Source: Mycoavidus sp. B2-EB (GTDB taxonomy: Bacteria; Pseudomonadota; Gammaproteobacteria; Burkholderiales; Burkholderiaceae). From it: DNA of 64,000 bases. A program made the translations under genes and the position numbers. This document shows positions 37,236-46,609 of this stretch, in pieces. Location: the NCBI RefSeq assembly GCF_014218255.1, contig NZ_AP021872.1:372001-436000 (forward strand), in the 5' to 3' direction. The number at the start of each line of letters is the position of its first letter. Positions within the stretch are counted from its first letter, which is position 1. A model generated the notes under the pieces. It had not been told where the DNA came from. It was given only the letters and a program-made list of their open reading frames with translations, and searched no databases.

Positions 37236-37559
37236 TTATCGTTCAAGCAATGGCAACTTATTGGGTTTATCTTTCCAATCATCGGCATCAGACAGCGGTG
37301 CTTTGGTTTTGGTGATGCTGGGCCAATGTTTAGCAAGTTCTGCATTCAGCGCAATGAATTGTTGTTGTTCGCCAGGTACATCTTCTTCCGCGTAAATTGC
37401 GTTGGCTGGGCATTCGGCAACGCATACGGCACAATCAATGCATTCTTCAGGATCAATTGTAAGAAAATTAGGGCCTTCGCGGAAGCAATCGACAGGACAC
37501 ACGTCTACACAATCGGTATAACGGCATTTGATACAATTTTCAGTTACTACATGAGTCAT
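37236..37559 (-). CDS. fdxA: 7Fe-8S ferredoxin FdxA
   Basis: A 107-residue seven-iron ferredoxin, the exact usual length of FdxA. The N-terminal cluster [20 protein letters not shown] binds a 3Fe-4S/4Fe-4S pair together with [16 protein letters not shown], and a ~45-residue C-terminal extension follows. Of two candidate ATGs, 37559 stands nine bases from AAGGAG, while 37568 abuts it; 37559 is chosen. A low-potential electron carrier in the cytoplasm. Confidence 0.95.
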   Translation of the reverse strand: MTHVVTENCIKCRYTDCVDVCPVDCFREGPNFLTIDPEECIDCAVCVAECPANAIYAEEDVPGEQQQFIALNAELAKHWPSITKTKAPLSDADDWKDKPNKLPLLER

Positions 37560-37568
37560 GCAGCTCAT

Positions 37569-38211
37569 CTCCTTACAAAGAGCATAATGGTTTTAAAGCT
37601 ATCCAACCAATATAATAGCCAAACCTTGTTAAAGTGCGCTAAATCTTAGCAGATTGGCGAAGCATACCAGTGTACTTTGTTTTCACTTGATTAAACGATG
37701 CGCAGATCTTTCCAAAGCCTACGACATTTTTCAAGCCAAGCAAAAGATCTCTCGACCACCCAATGTTTAGGCATCACAACACATTCTATCTTCTCAAATT
37801 TAAAAGATTATGAATAGGCTCTTAGAAGGGGTTAGCACGAGCTCTTCAAGGTTAATACATGGTCGAAGTGCGTACAAACATTCAGAATCTTAGCTGCATT
37901 TGGCTTGAGCGTCAGTGAATCACTCTCGTGGTCTCAACTTTCTTCCGTTACTACGGTTCCCCGCTTGACCTTGGTCAGGCAATAACAATCGAAAAACTAC
38001 GGGTTTTTAGGCCGTATTAAGGCGAATTAAGCATGGGCTTTCCGAAGCAAATTTGACATAGAATTACGCGAAGAAAACTTCGAATACTTTCGAAAGTTTT
38101 GGCGTTGCCTATGTGCCCGCTTTGGAGCAAGATGTTTTATTTGGTGAAGCTGGATTGTTAACTGTGTATTCTGAGACAAGTAAACATAAAATATAAAGAG
38201 GAGCTGTGAGC
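37569..38211. other. Intergenic region upstream of fdxA and the second NACHT gene
   Basis: About 640 bases between divergent genes. It contains the IS5-type relic (37691-37825), about 200 bases of unassigned sequence (37830-38030), and a hairpin (AAAACTTCGA near 38070 with TCGAAAGTTTT near 38100). A TTGACA hexamer near 38050 could be a -35 box for the NACHT gene, but no well-spaced -10 follows. Confidence 0.45.
37691..37825 (-). pseudogene. IS5-type transposase remnant with one terminal repeat
   Basis: On the minus strand the fragment reads [20 protein letters not shown] then [16 protein letters not shown] and stop. This is the C-terminal DDE(E) region of IS5-family transposases (PKRWVVERTFAWL). 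Immediately before it, 37800-37825, is a 26-base sequence matching the end repeat at 42402-42427 in 23 of 26 positions. The rest of the element is deleted. Confidence 0.75.
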
Positions 38212-41200
38212 ATGTTGCCCGTTTCAGGTTCGAAAATCCCCCAAACTTCCAACACCTCAACTTCCTCCAAGCTGCTGACACAGATCGATGCAATCCATGA
38301 GCAGGCGAGGGGAGAGGGGCAGAGCATTGTGCAAGCCAGCGAAAACTGTGTAGTGAGCAATCAACTCTATGGAGAGAACCATACCGTCACAACGAATTTC
38401 TTCTTAACGGCTTCCGATTCAAATGCCAGGTTAATATTTGAAAAATTAAATGTCTCTGCAGAGGCTACGCGTTATAAGCCTTTGGCCCAATTAGGCCCCC
38501 ACATTGAAGAGCTAAGAGCGGCCTACCTTAATGTGCTCGAAGAAGTCGATGAGATCAGAGACGGTCTGACGTTATATATTCCCTCTGAAGGACAAGAAAC
38601 GGCGGATAGCAAAATCTCTTTTACGCTGATTGAAAAAGTACGCGATTTCTTATCATCCAACAAAAAAGTGCTTTTGCTGCTTGGTGAGGCGGGTTCAGGT
38701 AAATCGACCTTTAATCGAGAGTTAACACGCACGCTCTGGGGGGAGTATCAACCATCCTCTACGGCTCCTATCCCGATTTTTATTGCGCTTGCCGAACATA
38801 CGCCGTCTTGTAAGGATTTAATAGAGAGCTATTTGCTGGAGCAAGAATTTTCGCCAGAAGAGATTGCTCTGCTTCGTAAAGAAAAAAGGCTAGTTTTTAT
38901 TTTAGACGGCTTTGATGAAATTGAAGATCGTACGCAAGCATTTTATACGCAGCATAAGCTCGATCACTGGAAGAATGCGCAAGTTATTATTAGTTCACGC
39001 CCCGAGTATCTTGGTAAAAATTATCGCATTCAGTTTCAGAAACGTGGTCAAACCTCGGCTTTGCAAGAATATTGGCTTTCGCCAACTTCAGATGATTGGA
39101 TCACCGCATATATTCAAAAGTATATTCGGCATACCGAACGCACTGAATGGAATCTAAAACGATACCAGGATGCCTTAAATAATTTACCGACTTTAAAAGA
39201 AGCGATCCGCCGTCCATTTTTACTGCGGATGGCGCTCGATCTTTTGCCCGATTTGACCGCAAGCAAGTCAGGGCCGGTCACTCGTATTGCACTGTATGAC
39301 GCATTTATATCACGTTGGTGGAACCGCTCAGAAGAGCGGTTGCTGCATATTACATTGACCTCTGAAGAGGAAAAGGCTCGATGTAAGTTGGGGCAGAGTC
39401 TGGTTGAAAAAGGGTTAAGGGCGAGCCAAGAGATGGCAATGGCTCTAACTCAAAAACGTCTTGTACAGGCCTTCTATGACCCTGAAAAGGAAGACGTTAT
39501 TCCAGAAGCCTGGCGGACGTACCTTAATGAAAAGGATGCAGAAAAACGTTTATTACTGTTTAACGCTCCGCTGATTCACCAAGGGCAACACTATCGCTTT
39601 ATCCATAAATCGATCCAGGATTATTGTGTGGCGCGAGCGATTTGTGGGCCGCAATTTAACAGCGCTCAGCCGGGCGTTAATGCGGCGCTCAATCAATTCT
39701 TACTGGTGGATGAACCGCTGATTCTCGATTTTTTAGCAGAACGGGTTAAGCAGCATCCTAGCTTTAAAGCACATTTGCATGCCTGGATAGAATCCTCTAA
39801 AGACCCTAGCTTTCCTGTGACTGTGGGTGCGGCGAATGCAATTACGATATTGGTTAGAGCAGGCGTGCAGTTTAACGGAGCGGATTTAAAGGGGATTAGG
39901 ATACCTGGAGCAGATCTGAGTTATGGTGTGTTTGATTTATCACAGCTGCAAGGGTCGGATTTGAGTGGTACCAATCTTTATGCGAGCTGGCTGCGGCAGG
40001 CAGATTTAAGCGGCGCGCAGATGGCGGGCGTGCAGTTTGGAGAATGGCCTTATCTGAAAGAAGAGAGCTCTGTGAGGTCGTGCGTTTATTCGCCGGACGG
40101 AAAAACCTTTGCTGTGAATCTTGGATACGCGATCAACGTGTATGATGTCTTGAGTTGGGAGAAAATCTACACCTTATCTGACCATGAACAGGGTTATTGG
40201 GACCATGATAGGATAATGTTATATTCTCCTAATAGTCAGCAAATTGCCACTTACGTTGATACTAAATACGATATAAAGCATGGAAACACAGAAGTGCGGC
40301 TGTGGGATATGCGATCTGGTCAGCTTAGTCGCACCTTAAGTGGTCATAGCGATAAGATTTATAGCGTTATGTATTCACCGGATGGTGTTCGGCTTGCTTC
40401 TGGCAGTAAAGATCAAACAGTGCGGCTTTGGAATGTAGAAACTGGGGCTACTCTTTACACCTTATGCCATACCGAACCTGTTGATAAGGTTATATATTTG
40501 CCTCGCGGTCAGCAAATCGCCTTCTGCACTGAGGGTGGAGTATGGCTTTGGGATGTAGAAACTGCGGTTGCTCGTTACGCCTTAAACCATACCAAACCTA
40601 TTTATGAGGTTATATATTCACACAGCGGCCAGCAGATCGCTGCCCGCAGTTCTAGTAATATATTGCTGTGGAATGTGCAATCTGGTCAGCTTAGCCGCAC
40701 CTTAAGTTTAGGCAAGTTTAGAGGATTTATATATTCGCCCAACGATCAGCAGATTGCCTCCTACGATTGGGAATCAGGAGTCAGTTTGTGGGACGTACAA
40801 TCCGGTGAACTTATTCACAACTTAAACAATAACAGTCCGATTCGTGGAGTAGTGTATTCGCCCAACAGTCAGCAGCTTGCTTCTTACAGTTCGGGAAATA
40901 CAATACATTTGTGGGACGTGCAATCTGGTCAGCTTAATTATGCTTTAAGCGGGCATACTGACTTAGTTCGGTGCATTGTATATTCGCCTGATGGCCAGCA
41001 GCTTGCCTCTGGTAGTGACGACCATACAGTGCGGCTGTGGGATGCGCAAATCGGCCAGTATAAGCAGCATACCTCAAGCAGCCATAGCGAGACAGTTTAC
41101 TGTGTTGCATATTCGCCCAACGGCCAACAGATTGTCTCCTGTAGCTATGACCATACAGTGAAGCTGTGGGATGTGCAGTCCGGTCAGCTTAACTACACTC

Positions 41201-42315
41201 TAAGCGGGCATACCCGTAAAGTTGAGTGTGTTATATATTCGCCTAATGGCGAGCAGATCGCTTCGGGCAGTGGCGACAACACGGTGCGTCTATGGGATGC
41301 ACGGTCTGGTCAACTCGAACATATCTTAAGTGGACATACCCATTCGATTTCTTGCATTGTGTATGCACCTGACGGCCAGCAGATTGCCTCTGGCGGTGAG
41401 GACTCCACTATACATCTGTGGGACGCTCAATCTGGTCAGTCTATCGACACATTAAGCGGGCATACTCTTACGGTTTGCGATATTGCGTATTCTCCCGACG
41501 GTCAGCAGCTTGCTTCCGGCGGTGCGGATTATGCAGTGCGTCTGTGGGATGTGCAATCTCGTAAACTCCGATTCACCTTGTGCGGACATACCAACTCGGC
41601 CTTGAAGGTAACGTATTCTTCCGACGGTGAGCAGATCGCGTCCGGCAGTACGGATGGTACGGTGTGTCTGTGGGGCGTGCGATCCGGTGAGCGCATCCAC
41701 ATCTTACGCGGCCATCGTGGTTTTGTTGATAGAGTTGTGTATTCGCCGCAAGGGGATCAGCTCGCTTCAGGCAGTAATGACAATACTGTGCGCTTGTGGG
41801 ACGTGAAGAATGGTGCTTGCCTCCGTATTTTACGTGTCCCTAAAACAGGTTATATTGGCATTAACAATAAAGGGGTTACTAGCCTTGTGTATTCACCAAA
41901 AGGTGATCAGATCGTTTTTAGTAGTGGCGATAGGACAGTGCGCTTGTGGGACGTGGAAACCGGTCGGTGTCAGATGACGATTCAAAGTTTTAATGGGATG
42001 GTGAGGAGCGTTGCCTGGAAAGAGGCGTCTAACGGCCATTATTTAGCGACTGGCGATGGCGAGGGATTCGTTCGGCAGTGGCAGATTATCAAAGAGGAAG
42101 ATCAATATAAGGCGAGTCTATGCTGGAGTTCAGGGCATCCGCTTACCACGTTTGGCACTTTCATCCAGGGGGTGAGAGGTTTAAGCAAGGTGAATGAGCA
42201 ACTCTTGAAGCAGCGTGGAGCAGTGTCAGCGTATCGAGATCATGAAAGTATCACAGCATCTTTCGAAGAAAACGCTGGAGCAATAACTTCTGAGGAGGAT
42301 ATAAGCCTGGCTTGA
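38212..42315 (+). CDS. NACHT-pentapeptide-WD40 STAND NTPase (protein 2)
   Basis: A 1367-residue relative of the protein at 18.8 kb with a much shorter N-terminus (~150 residues), which contains a polar segment CVVSNQLYGENHTVTTNFF. NACHT follows: Walker A LLLLGEAGSGKSTFNREL (~155-170) and Walker B LVFILDGFDEI (~227-237). The pentapeptide segment (GADLSYGVFD, GSDLSGTNLYASWLRQADLS) lies at ~556-613, about 16 WD40 repeats at ~621-1296, then a tail with LLKQRGA shared with protein 1. ATG 38212 lies eight bases from AGGAG; GTG 38206 is too close. The stop codon falls inside an IS5 remnant, so the last codons are acquired. Role inferred as a sensor/switch; no catalytic effector domain seen. Confidence 0.85.
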   Translation: MLPVSGSKIPQTSNTSTSSKLLTQIDAIHEQARGEGQSIVQASENCVVSNQLYGENHTVTTNFFLTASDSNARLIFEKLNVSAEATRYKPLAQLGPHIEELRAAYLNVLEEVDEIRDGLTLYIPSEGQETADSKISFTLIEKVRDFLSSNKKVLLLLGEAGSGKSTFNRELTRTLWGEYQPSSTAPIPIFIALAEHTPSCKDLIESYLLEQEFSPEEIALLRKEKRLVFILDGFDEIEDRTQAFYTQHKLDHWKNAQVIISSRPEYLGKNYRIQFQKRGQTSALQEYWLSPTSDDWITAYIQKYIRHTERTEWNLKRYQDALNNLPTLKEAIRRPFLLRMALDLLPDLTASKSGPVTRIALYDAFISRWWNRSEERLLHITLTSEEEKARCKLGQSLVEKGLRASQEMAMALTQKRLVQAFYDPEKEDVIPEAWRTYLNEKDAEKRLLLFNAPLIHQGQHYRFIHKSIQDYCVARAICGPQFNSAQPGVNAALNQFLLVDEPLILDFLAERVKQHPSFKAHLHAWIESSKDPSFPVTVGAANAITILVRAGVQFNGADLKGIRIPGADLSYGVFDLSQLQGSDLSGTNLYASWLRQADLSGAQMAGVQFGEWPYLKEESSVRSCVYSPDGKTFAVNLGYAINVYDVLSWEKIYTLSDHEQGYWDHDRIMLYSPNSQQIATYVDTKYDIKHGNTEVRLWDMRSGQLSRTLSGHSDKIYSVMYSPDGVRLASGSKDQTVRLWNVETGATLYTLCHTEPVDKVIYLPRGQQIAFCTEGGVWLWDVETAVARYALNHTKPIYEVIYSHSGQQIAARSSSNILLWNVQSGQLSRTLSLGKFRGFIYSPNDQQIASYDWESGVSLWDVQSGELIHNLNNNSPIRGVVYSPNSQQLASYSSGNTIHLWDVQSGQLNYALSGHTDLVRCIVYSPDGQQLASGSDDHTVRLWDAQIGQYKQHTSSSHSETVYCVAYSPNGQQIVSCSYDHTVKLWDVQSGQLNYTLSGHTRKVECVIYSPNGEQIASGSGDNTVRLWDARSGQLEHILSGHTHSISCIVYAPDGQQIASGGEDSTIHLWDAQSGQSIDTLSGHTLTVCDIAYSPDGQQLASGGADYAVRLWDVQSRKLRFTLCGHTNSALKVTYSSDGEQIASGSTDGTVCLWGVRSGERIHILRGHRGFVDRVVYSPQGDQLASGSNDNTVRLWDVKNGACLRILRVPKTGYIGINNKGVTSLVYSPKGDQIVFSSGDRTVRLWDVETGRCQMTIQSFNGMVRSVAWKEASNGHYLATGDGEGFVRQWQIIKEEDQYKASLCWSSGHPLTTFGTFIQGVRGLSKVNEQLLKQRGAVSAYRDHESITASFEENAGAITSEEDISLA
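40070..42100 (+). repeat. WD40-coding tandem repeat array (about 16 units)
   Basis: Units of ~126 bases coding VVYSPxGQQLASGSxDxTVRLWDVQSGQL. Later units (from ~40940) are closest to each other at DNA level, with recurring phrases such as TATTCGCCCAACGG and GCATACC. Units 4-7 are more diverged and lack the GH dipeptide before the blade. Confidence 0.85.
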
Positions 42316-42427
42316 GAAATGCCGTAGGCTTTGGAAAAACTGTGAACGCAAGCTCAACATCAGCTTGCAATTTATACACTTTGCCTTTCTTGCTCTTTTG
42401 CTTAAAAGATTATGAACCGGCCCTTAG
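42305..42427 (+). pseudogene. IS5-type transposase 3' remnant with right terminal repeat
   Basis: From 42305 the frame [20 protein letters not shown] then LQFIHLAFLALLLKRL and TGA is the C-terminal end of an IS5-family transposase. The 26-base end TTAAAAGATTATGAACCGG and CCCTTAG (42402-42427) follows its stop. It overlaps the last codons of the NACHT gene in another frame and lies ten bases from the antiporter start. Confidence 0.8.
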
Positions 42428-42436
42428 GAAAATAGG

Positions 42437-43795
42437 ATGGATATTTCATTGGCTGTCCCAGTCTTGTCCGCTAAATGGAGCATACCGTTTGCGGGTATGC
42501 TGCTGTCAATTGCATTGTTGCCACTCTTGACGGCTGCTTTTTGGCATAAGCATTTCGGTAAGGTCTCTGGCTTTTGGGCGCTAGCGTTTATTTTGCCATA
42601 CGCAGCGCTATTTGGCATAGGCGAGGCGAGCGAAATTGTAGTGCATGCATTTGTTGCTGAATATCTGCCTTTTATTATCTTGCTCGCTGCCCTTTATACG
42701 GTGGCAGGCGGTATTTGTGTGCGGGGTAATTTACATGGTTCACCACGGGTCAATACCGCATTGCTTGCCCTGGGCGCGGCACTGGCTAGTTTTATGGGAA
42801 CGACTGGGGCCGCCATGTTGTTAATTCGTCCCTTGCTGCGCGCTAACGATAATCGTCGGCATGTCGCGCATGTGGTGATATTTTTTATATTTTTGGTGGC
42901 TAATATCGGAGGGGCGCTCACGCCGCTTGGCGATCCGCCACTGTTCCTTGGTTTTCTGAATGGCGTGGGGTTTTTCTGGACGACGGCGCATTTATTTAAA
43001 CCCATGTTGTTTGTCACTCTTGTGTTGCTAGCGTTGTTCTACTTGCTTGAACGGTATTATTTTTACCACCGCGAAGAAGAACGTGTGCCTTTTCTAGATC
43101 CAACGCCTGACTCAGCTCAATTCACGATCGAGGGCAAAATAAATTTTATATTGCTTATATGTGTGATTGGACTGGTTTTAATGAGCGGTGTTTGGAAGCC
43201 TGGGATTTCTTTTAATCTATTGGACACACCACTGGCATTACAAAATCTGCTGCGTGACGTATTTTTGCTCGCGGTGATTTTTGTTTCCTTGCGCTGTACC
43301 CCAAAATCAGCTCGCGAAGGCAATGCGTTCACGTGGGAGCCGATTGCGGAGGTAGCAAAGCTCTTTGCGAGCATCTTTGTGACGATTGCGCCGGTGATTG
43401 CGATTTTGCGTGCGGGTCAGGCGGGTGCTTTGGGTTTTGTCACACAGTTAGTCAACGATGAGCAGGGGCAGCCGATCAATGCAATGTATTTTTGGATGAC
43501 TGGGTTGCTTTCTTCGTTTCTTGACAATGCTCCGACCTATTTAGTGCTATTTAATACGGCCGGTGGTAATGCGGCTCACCTCATGCATGAAGGAGCGACA
43601 ACCTTGGTGGCGATTTCCGCGGGCGCCGTTTTTATGGGGGCGAGCACCTATATTGGCAATGCGCCTAACTTTATGGTTAAGTCAATTGCTCAATCTAATG
43701 GGGTGCGGATGCCGAGCTTTTTAGGCTATATGGTTTGGTCGGGAGCTGTATTGCTCCCCGTTTTTGCTCTAACCACGTTAATTTTTTTCTGTTGA
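42437..43795 (+). CDS. Sodium:proton antiporter (CitMHS/NhaD-like family)
   Basis: A 452-residue polytopic inner-membrane protein with about twelve hydrophobic segments. GTTGAAMLLIRPLLRANDNR and IGGALTPLGDPPLFLGFL are characteristic of this uncharacterised Na+/H+ antiporter group, and a mirrored SSFLDNAPTYLVLF segment lies in the second half. ATG 42437. The IS5 remnant ends directly upstream, so the native promoter may have been replaced. Confidence 0.82.
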   Translation: MDISLAVPVLSAKWSIPFAGMLLSIALLPLLTAAFWHKHFGKVSGFWALAFILPYAALFGIGEASEIVVHAFVAEYLPFIILLAALYTVAGGICVRGNLHGSPRVNTALLALGAALASFMGTTGAAMLLIRPLLRANDNRRHVAHVVIFFIFLVANIGGALTPLGDPPLFLGFLNGVGFFWTTAHLFKPMLFVTLVLLALFYLLERYYFYHREEERVPFLDPTPDSAQFTIEGKINFILLICVIGLVLMSGVWKPGISFNLLDTPLALQNLLRDVFLLAVIFVSLRCTPKSAREGNAFTWEPIAEVAKLFASIFVTIAPVIAILRAGQAGALGFVTQLVNDEQGQPINAMYFWMTGLLSSFLDNAPTYLVLFNTAGGNAAHLMHEGATTLVAISAGAVFMGASTYIGNAPNFMVKSIAQSNGVRMPSFLGYMVWSGAVLLPVFALTTLIFFC

Positions 43796-43833
43796 AACGA
43801 TAAGCGTTTTTCGGTATAGGTCGATATTTTTTG

Positions 43834-45291
43834 ATGCCAATATTTATGTTTGTGATGGTCGGTATAGGGTGCGCTCTTATACTAACGATTGGGTTAATCC
43901 TTTGGCTGCGGGCGAATCTAAGCACTCAGCTTACCGCGCTGCGGACCCGGCTGGATGAAGTACATAACGCTCAAACTCATGCATCTGAAGGTCTTGAGCG
44001 TGAATTGCGTAGTGATGTGACTGAAACGGCACGCATGACGCGCGTAGAGTTAAGCACGGGATTAGTTCAGTTCCAGCAAAGTTTGTCAGCGCAACTGACC
44101 AGTATCGCTACTTTACAAAACAACCAAATCGATTCTTTTGCGCAGCAGCTCGCAAAATTGACGGCCGGGAATACAACGCAGCTTGAAGCGATGCGGCACA
44201 GCGTGCAGCAACAGGCGCAGCAGGCACGCGAAGAACAAGGTATGGCGCTTAAACGCTTTAGCGATACGCTGCATCAGCAGCTCTCGCAATTGTCTGAAGA
44301 GAATAGCCGGCGCATGGCTGAAATGCGCGCTACGCTTGAGCAAAAATTAAAAGATATAGAAACCAACAATGCGTTAAAACTGGATGAAATGCGTCATGTG
44401 GTGGATGAGAAATTACACGCTACGCTTGAGCAGCGGTTAGGAGAATCGTTCAAGCTGGTTGGTGAACAACTGGAACAGGTACACCGAGGATTGGGTGAAA
44501 TGCAAACGCTTGCCACTGGCGTGGGCGATTTGAAAAAAGTCTTAACCAATGTTAAAACGCGCGGGACTTGGGGGGAAGTGCAGCTTGGCGCATTGCTTGA
44601 GCAGATATTAACGCCTGATCAATATGCGCGGAATGTGGTGACGGTTCCTGGCAGTAGTGAGCATGTGGAATTTGCGCTGCGCTTGCCTGGCCGTTCCGAT
44701 GTCCTGGATGCCGGTGGTCTTGCCGCGCCAGTTTGGTTGCCAATTGACGCTAAGTTCCCGCGCGCTGATTATGAACGTTTAATAGAGGCTCAAGAACTCG
44801 CCGATCCAATTGCAGTAGAAGAAGCGTGGCGAGCATTGGAGGCGTGCGTGCGGCAAGCCGCGCGCACAATTGCGCAAAAGTATCTGGCGCCACCGCATAC
44901 AACGGATTTTGGTTTACTCTTTCTGCCAACCGAAGGACTCTACGCAGAAGTGCTGCGCCGTCCTGGACTCAGCGATGCAATACAGCGTGATTACCGCATT
45001 ACGATTGCTGGGCCCACGACTTTAACTGCATTATTAAATAGCTTGCAAATGGGATTCCGTACCTTGGCTATAGAAAAACGTTCAAGCGAGGTATGGCGGT
45101 TGTTAGGAACCGTAAAAACGGAGTTTATGAAGTTTGGTGAAGTTTTGGCAAAGACCAAAGCGCAATTAGAAACCGTGACGCGTTCAATTACAGCTGCTGA
45201 AACGCGCACGCGTGTTATGCATAAACAGCTGCGCAATGTTGAGGCATTGCCAAGCGAGGCTAGCCCTCATTTGCTGATGGAAGAGGAGTAA
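43834..45291 (+). CDS. rmuC: DNA recombination protein RmuC
   Basis: A 485-residue protein. An N-terminal membrane anchor (GIGCALILTIGLILWLRANL) leads into a long coiled coil (~40-230, Gln/Glu/Ala-rich), followed by the RmuC nuclease-like domain with VKTRGTWGEVQLGALLEQIL, PIDAKFPRADYERL and DFGLLFLPTEGLYAE. In E. coli it limits inversions at short inverted repeats. ATG 43834 is preferred over TTG 43831; no strong ribosome site is visible. Confidence 0.93.
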   Translation: MPIFMFVMVGIGCALILTIGLILWLRANLSTQLTALRTRLDEVHNAQTHASEGLERELRSDVTETARMTRVELSTGLVQFQQSLSAQLTSIATLQNNQIDSFAQQLAKLTAGNTTQLEAMRHSVQQQAQQAREEQGMALKRFSDTLHQQLSQLSEENSRRMAEMRATLEQKLKDIETNNALKLDEMRHVVDEKLHATLEQRLGESFKLVGEQLEQVHRGLGEMQTLATGVGDLKKVLTNVKTRGTWGEVQLGALLEQILTPDQYARNVVTVPGSSEHVEFALRLPGRSDVLDAGGLAAPVWLPIDAKFPRADYERLIEAQELADPIAVEEAWRALEACVRQAARTIAQKYLAPPHTTDFGLLFLPTEGLYAEVLRRPGLSDAIQRDYRITIAGPTTLTALLNSLQMGFRTLAIEKRSSEVWRLLGTVKTEFMKFGEVLAKTKAQLETVTRSITAAETRTRVMHKQLRNVEALPSEASPHLLMEEE

Positions 45292-45334
45292 ATTGAATCC
45301 ACCAGAGCGCCTTGTTGGTGGGGGCTTAGGAGCC

Positions 45335-45610
45335 TTAGTCTTCTTGGCTAATCTCATCCAGTGTGATTTCAATGCCGCCCACATATGACGCGACCCAGTT
45401 ATAAATTTGGCAGGCCAGCCATAAGAGTGCAAAACCAAGCGCAGCATTAATTAAAAGGGCGCTGAGCAACGCGCTTATGGCGAAGACCTGATAGCGTACA
45501 TAAGCCATGATTGCCCCCAATAGGACAATCGGCACGGAGAAGGTCAAGTAAATTAGGATCAGCGCTTTTGCTGCTTGGCCAGGAGCGATATAGGAAATTT
45601 GCTTTTTCAT
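45335..45610 (-). CDS. Small two-TM membrane protein (DUF3566-like)
   Basis: A 91-residue protein starting MKKQISYIAPGQAAKALIL. It has two hydrophobic helices (~17-37 and ~45-68) and a conserved-looking YNWVASYVGGIEITLDE end, resembling the DUF3566 pattern of small bacterial membrane proteins. Function unknown. Convergent with rmuC. Confidence 0.65.
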   Translation of the reverse strand: MKKQISYIAPGQAAKALILIYLTFSVPIVLLGAIMAYVRYQVFAISALLSALLINAALGFALLWLACQIYNWVASYVGGIEITLDEISQED

Positions 45611-45641
45611 GTTTTTTCACCAAGAGAATTTCAACCTTGCA

Positions 45642-46562
45642 TTATGAGGGCGCTGCAGGCGAGGTTAGTGCGCAAACGCGCTTTGTATTATCTAAGTTAA
45701 TTTGGAGGGTGGTGTGGTGTATTGAGTATTGATGAGCAAGAGTGTGCGTCACCGTAGTCAGAAAAGCATCGCCAGGGTGCCCAGCTGGCATGGTTAAGTG
45801 GGCGGTTAATGCGTTTTCAGTTGTCGAGAGGGCCCATACATGCAAATCACATACATTGACAACGCCCGCAAGTCCGGCAAGGTACTGCTCAATGTGCTGT
45901 AGATTTACGTTAGCGGGTACTGCGCTAAGCGCCAGTTGTAGCGACGCGCGCAATAGCCCCCACGTGCTGTAGACGATCAGTAGCACGACGCCGATTGACA
46001 GCGCCGGGTCAACCCAGTGCCAGCCTGTCCACAAAATAATCAGCCCACTGATGGCAACCGCAAGTGAGATGGCTGCATCTCCAACCATATGTAAAAAGGC
46101 ACTGCGGATGTTCAAATCATGGCGACTCCCCGACATTAATAGCCAGGCAGAAAAACCATTGATCACGGCGCCTACCGTGGCGACAATAAAGACGGTTGCT
46201 CCTGCAACTGGGGCGGGATTTATAAAGCGAGGTACGGCTTCCCAAATAATTAAACCCGAGGCGCAGAGTAAAAGCACTGCGTTGGCGAGCGCGGCCAGAA
46301 TCGAGGCGCCCCGTAGCCCGAAGGTATAACGTGGGTTGGGCTGTTTTTTAGCGAGCCAGATAGCACCCCAGGCCAGTATCAGCCCCAACACATCGGAGAA
46401 GTTATGACCTGCATCCGCGAGGAGCGCGGTCGAATTTGCTAACCAACCGTAAATGAGCTGGCTTAAGACAATCGCAAGGTTGAGCCCGATGGATAACGCA
46501 AAAGCTCGCCCATAACTGGCGGCTGTCCTATGATCATGATGCGCGTGCGAATGGCCGACCAT
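45642..46562 (-). CDS. Cation diffusion facilitator (CzcD/ZitB-type metal efflux)
   Basis: A 306-residue inner-membrane metal/proton antiporter. The N-terminus is His-rich (GHSHAHHDH), six hydrophobic segments follow, and the metal site is visible as LLADAGHNFSDVLGL in TM2 and HMVGDAAISLAVAIS in TM5. The C-terminal ~85 residues form the cytoplasmic ferredoxin-like metal-sensing domain (VCDLHVWALSTTENALTAHL). Likely exports Zn(II), possibly Cd or Co. Confidence 0.9.
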   Translation of the reverse strand: MVGHSHAHHDHRTAASYGRAFALSIGLNLAIVLSQLIYGWLANSTALLADAGHNFSDVLGLILAWGAIWLAKKQPNPRYTFGLRGASILAALANAVLLLCASGLIIWEAVPRFINPAPVAGATVFIVATVGAVINGFSAWLLMSGSRHDLNIRSAFLHMVGDAAISLAVAISGLIILWTGWHWVDPALSIGVVLLIVYSTWGLLRASLQLALSAVPANVNLQHIEQYLAGLAGVVNVCDLHVWALSTTENALTAHLTMPAGHPGDAFLTTVTHTLAHQYSIHHTTLQINLDNTKRVCALTSPAAPS

Positions 46563-46609
46563 GGGGTTCCTTGAGCTAAAGAGAGATTTTTAATATATTA
46601 CCGAAATTT

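Noticed and set aside
37830-38030. Sequence between the IS5 remnant and the second NACHT gene that might be another IS fragment
   Set aside because: Translations in six frames gave no transposase-like segment I could defend, so it is left unassigned.
42312-42530. A 72-codon plus-strand frame at the antiporter start
   Set aside because: Its sequence is the IS5 transposase end read out of frame followed by the antiporter 5' end out of frame.
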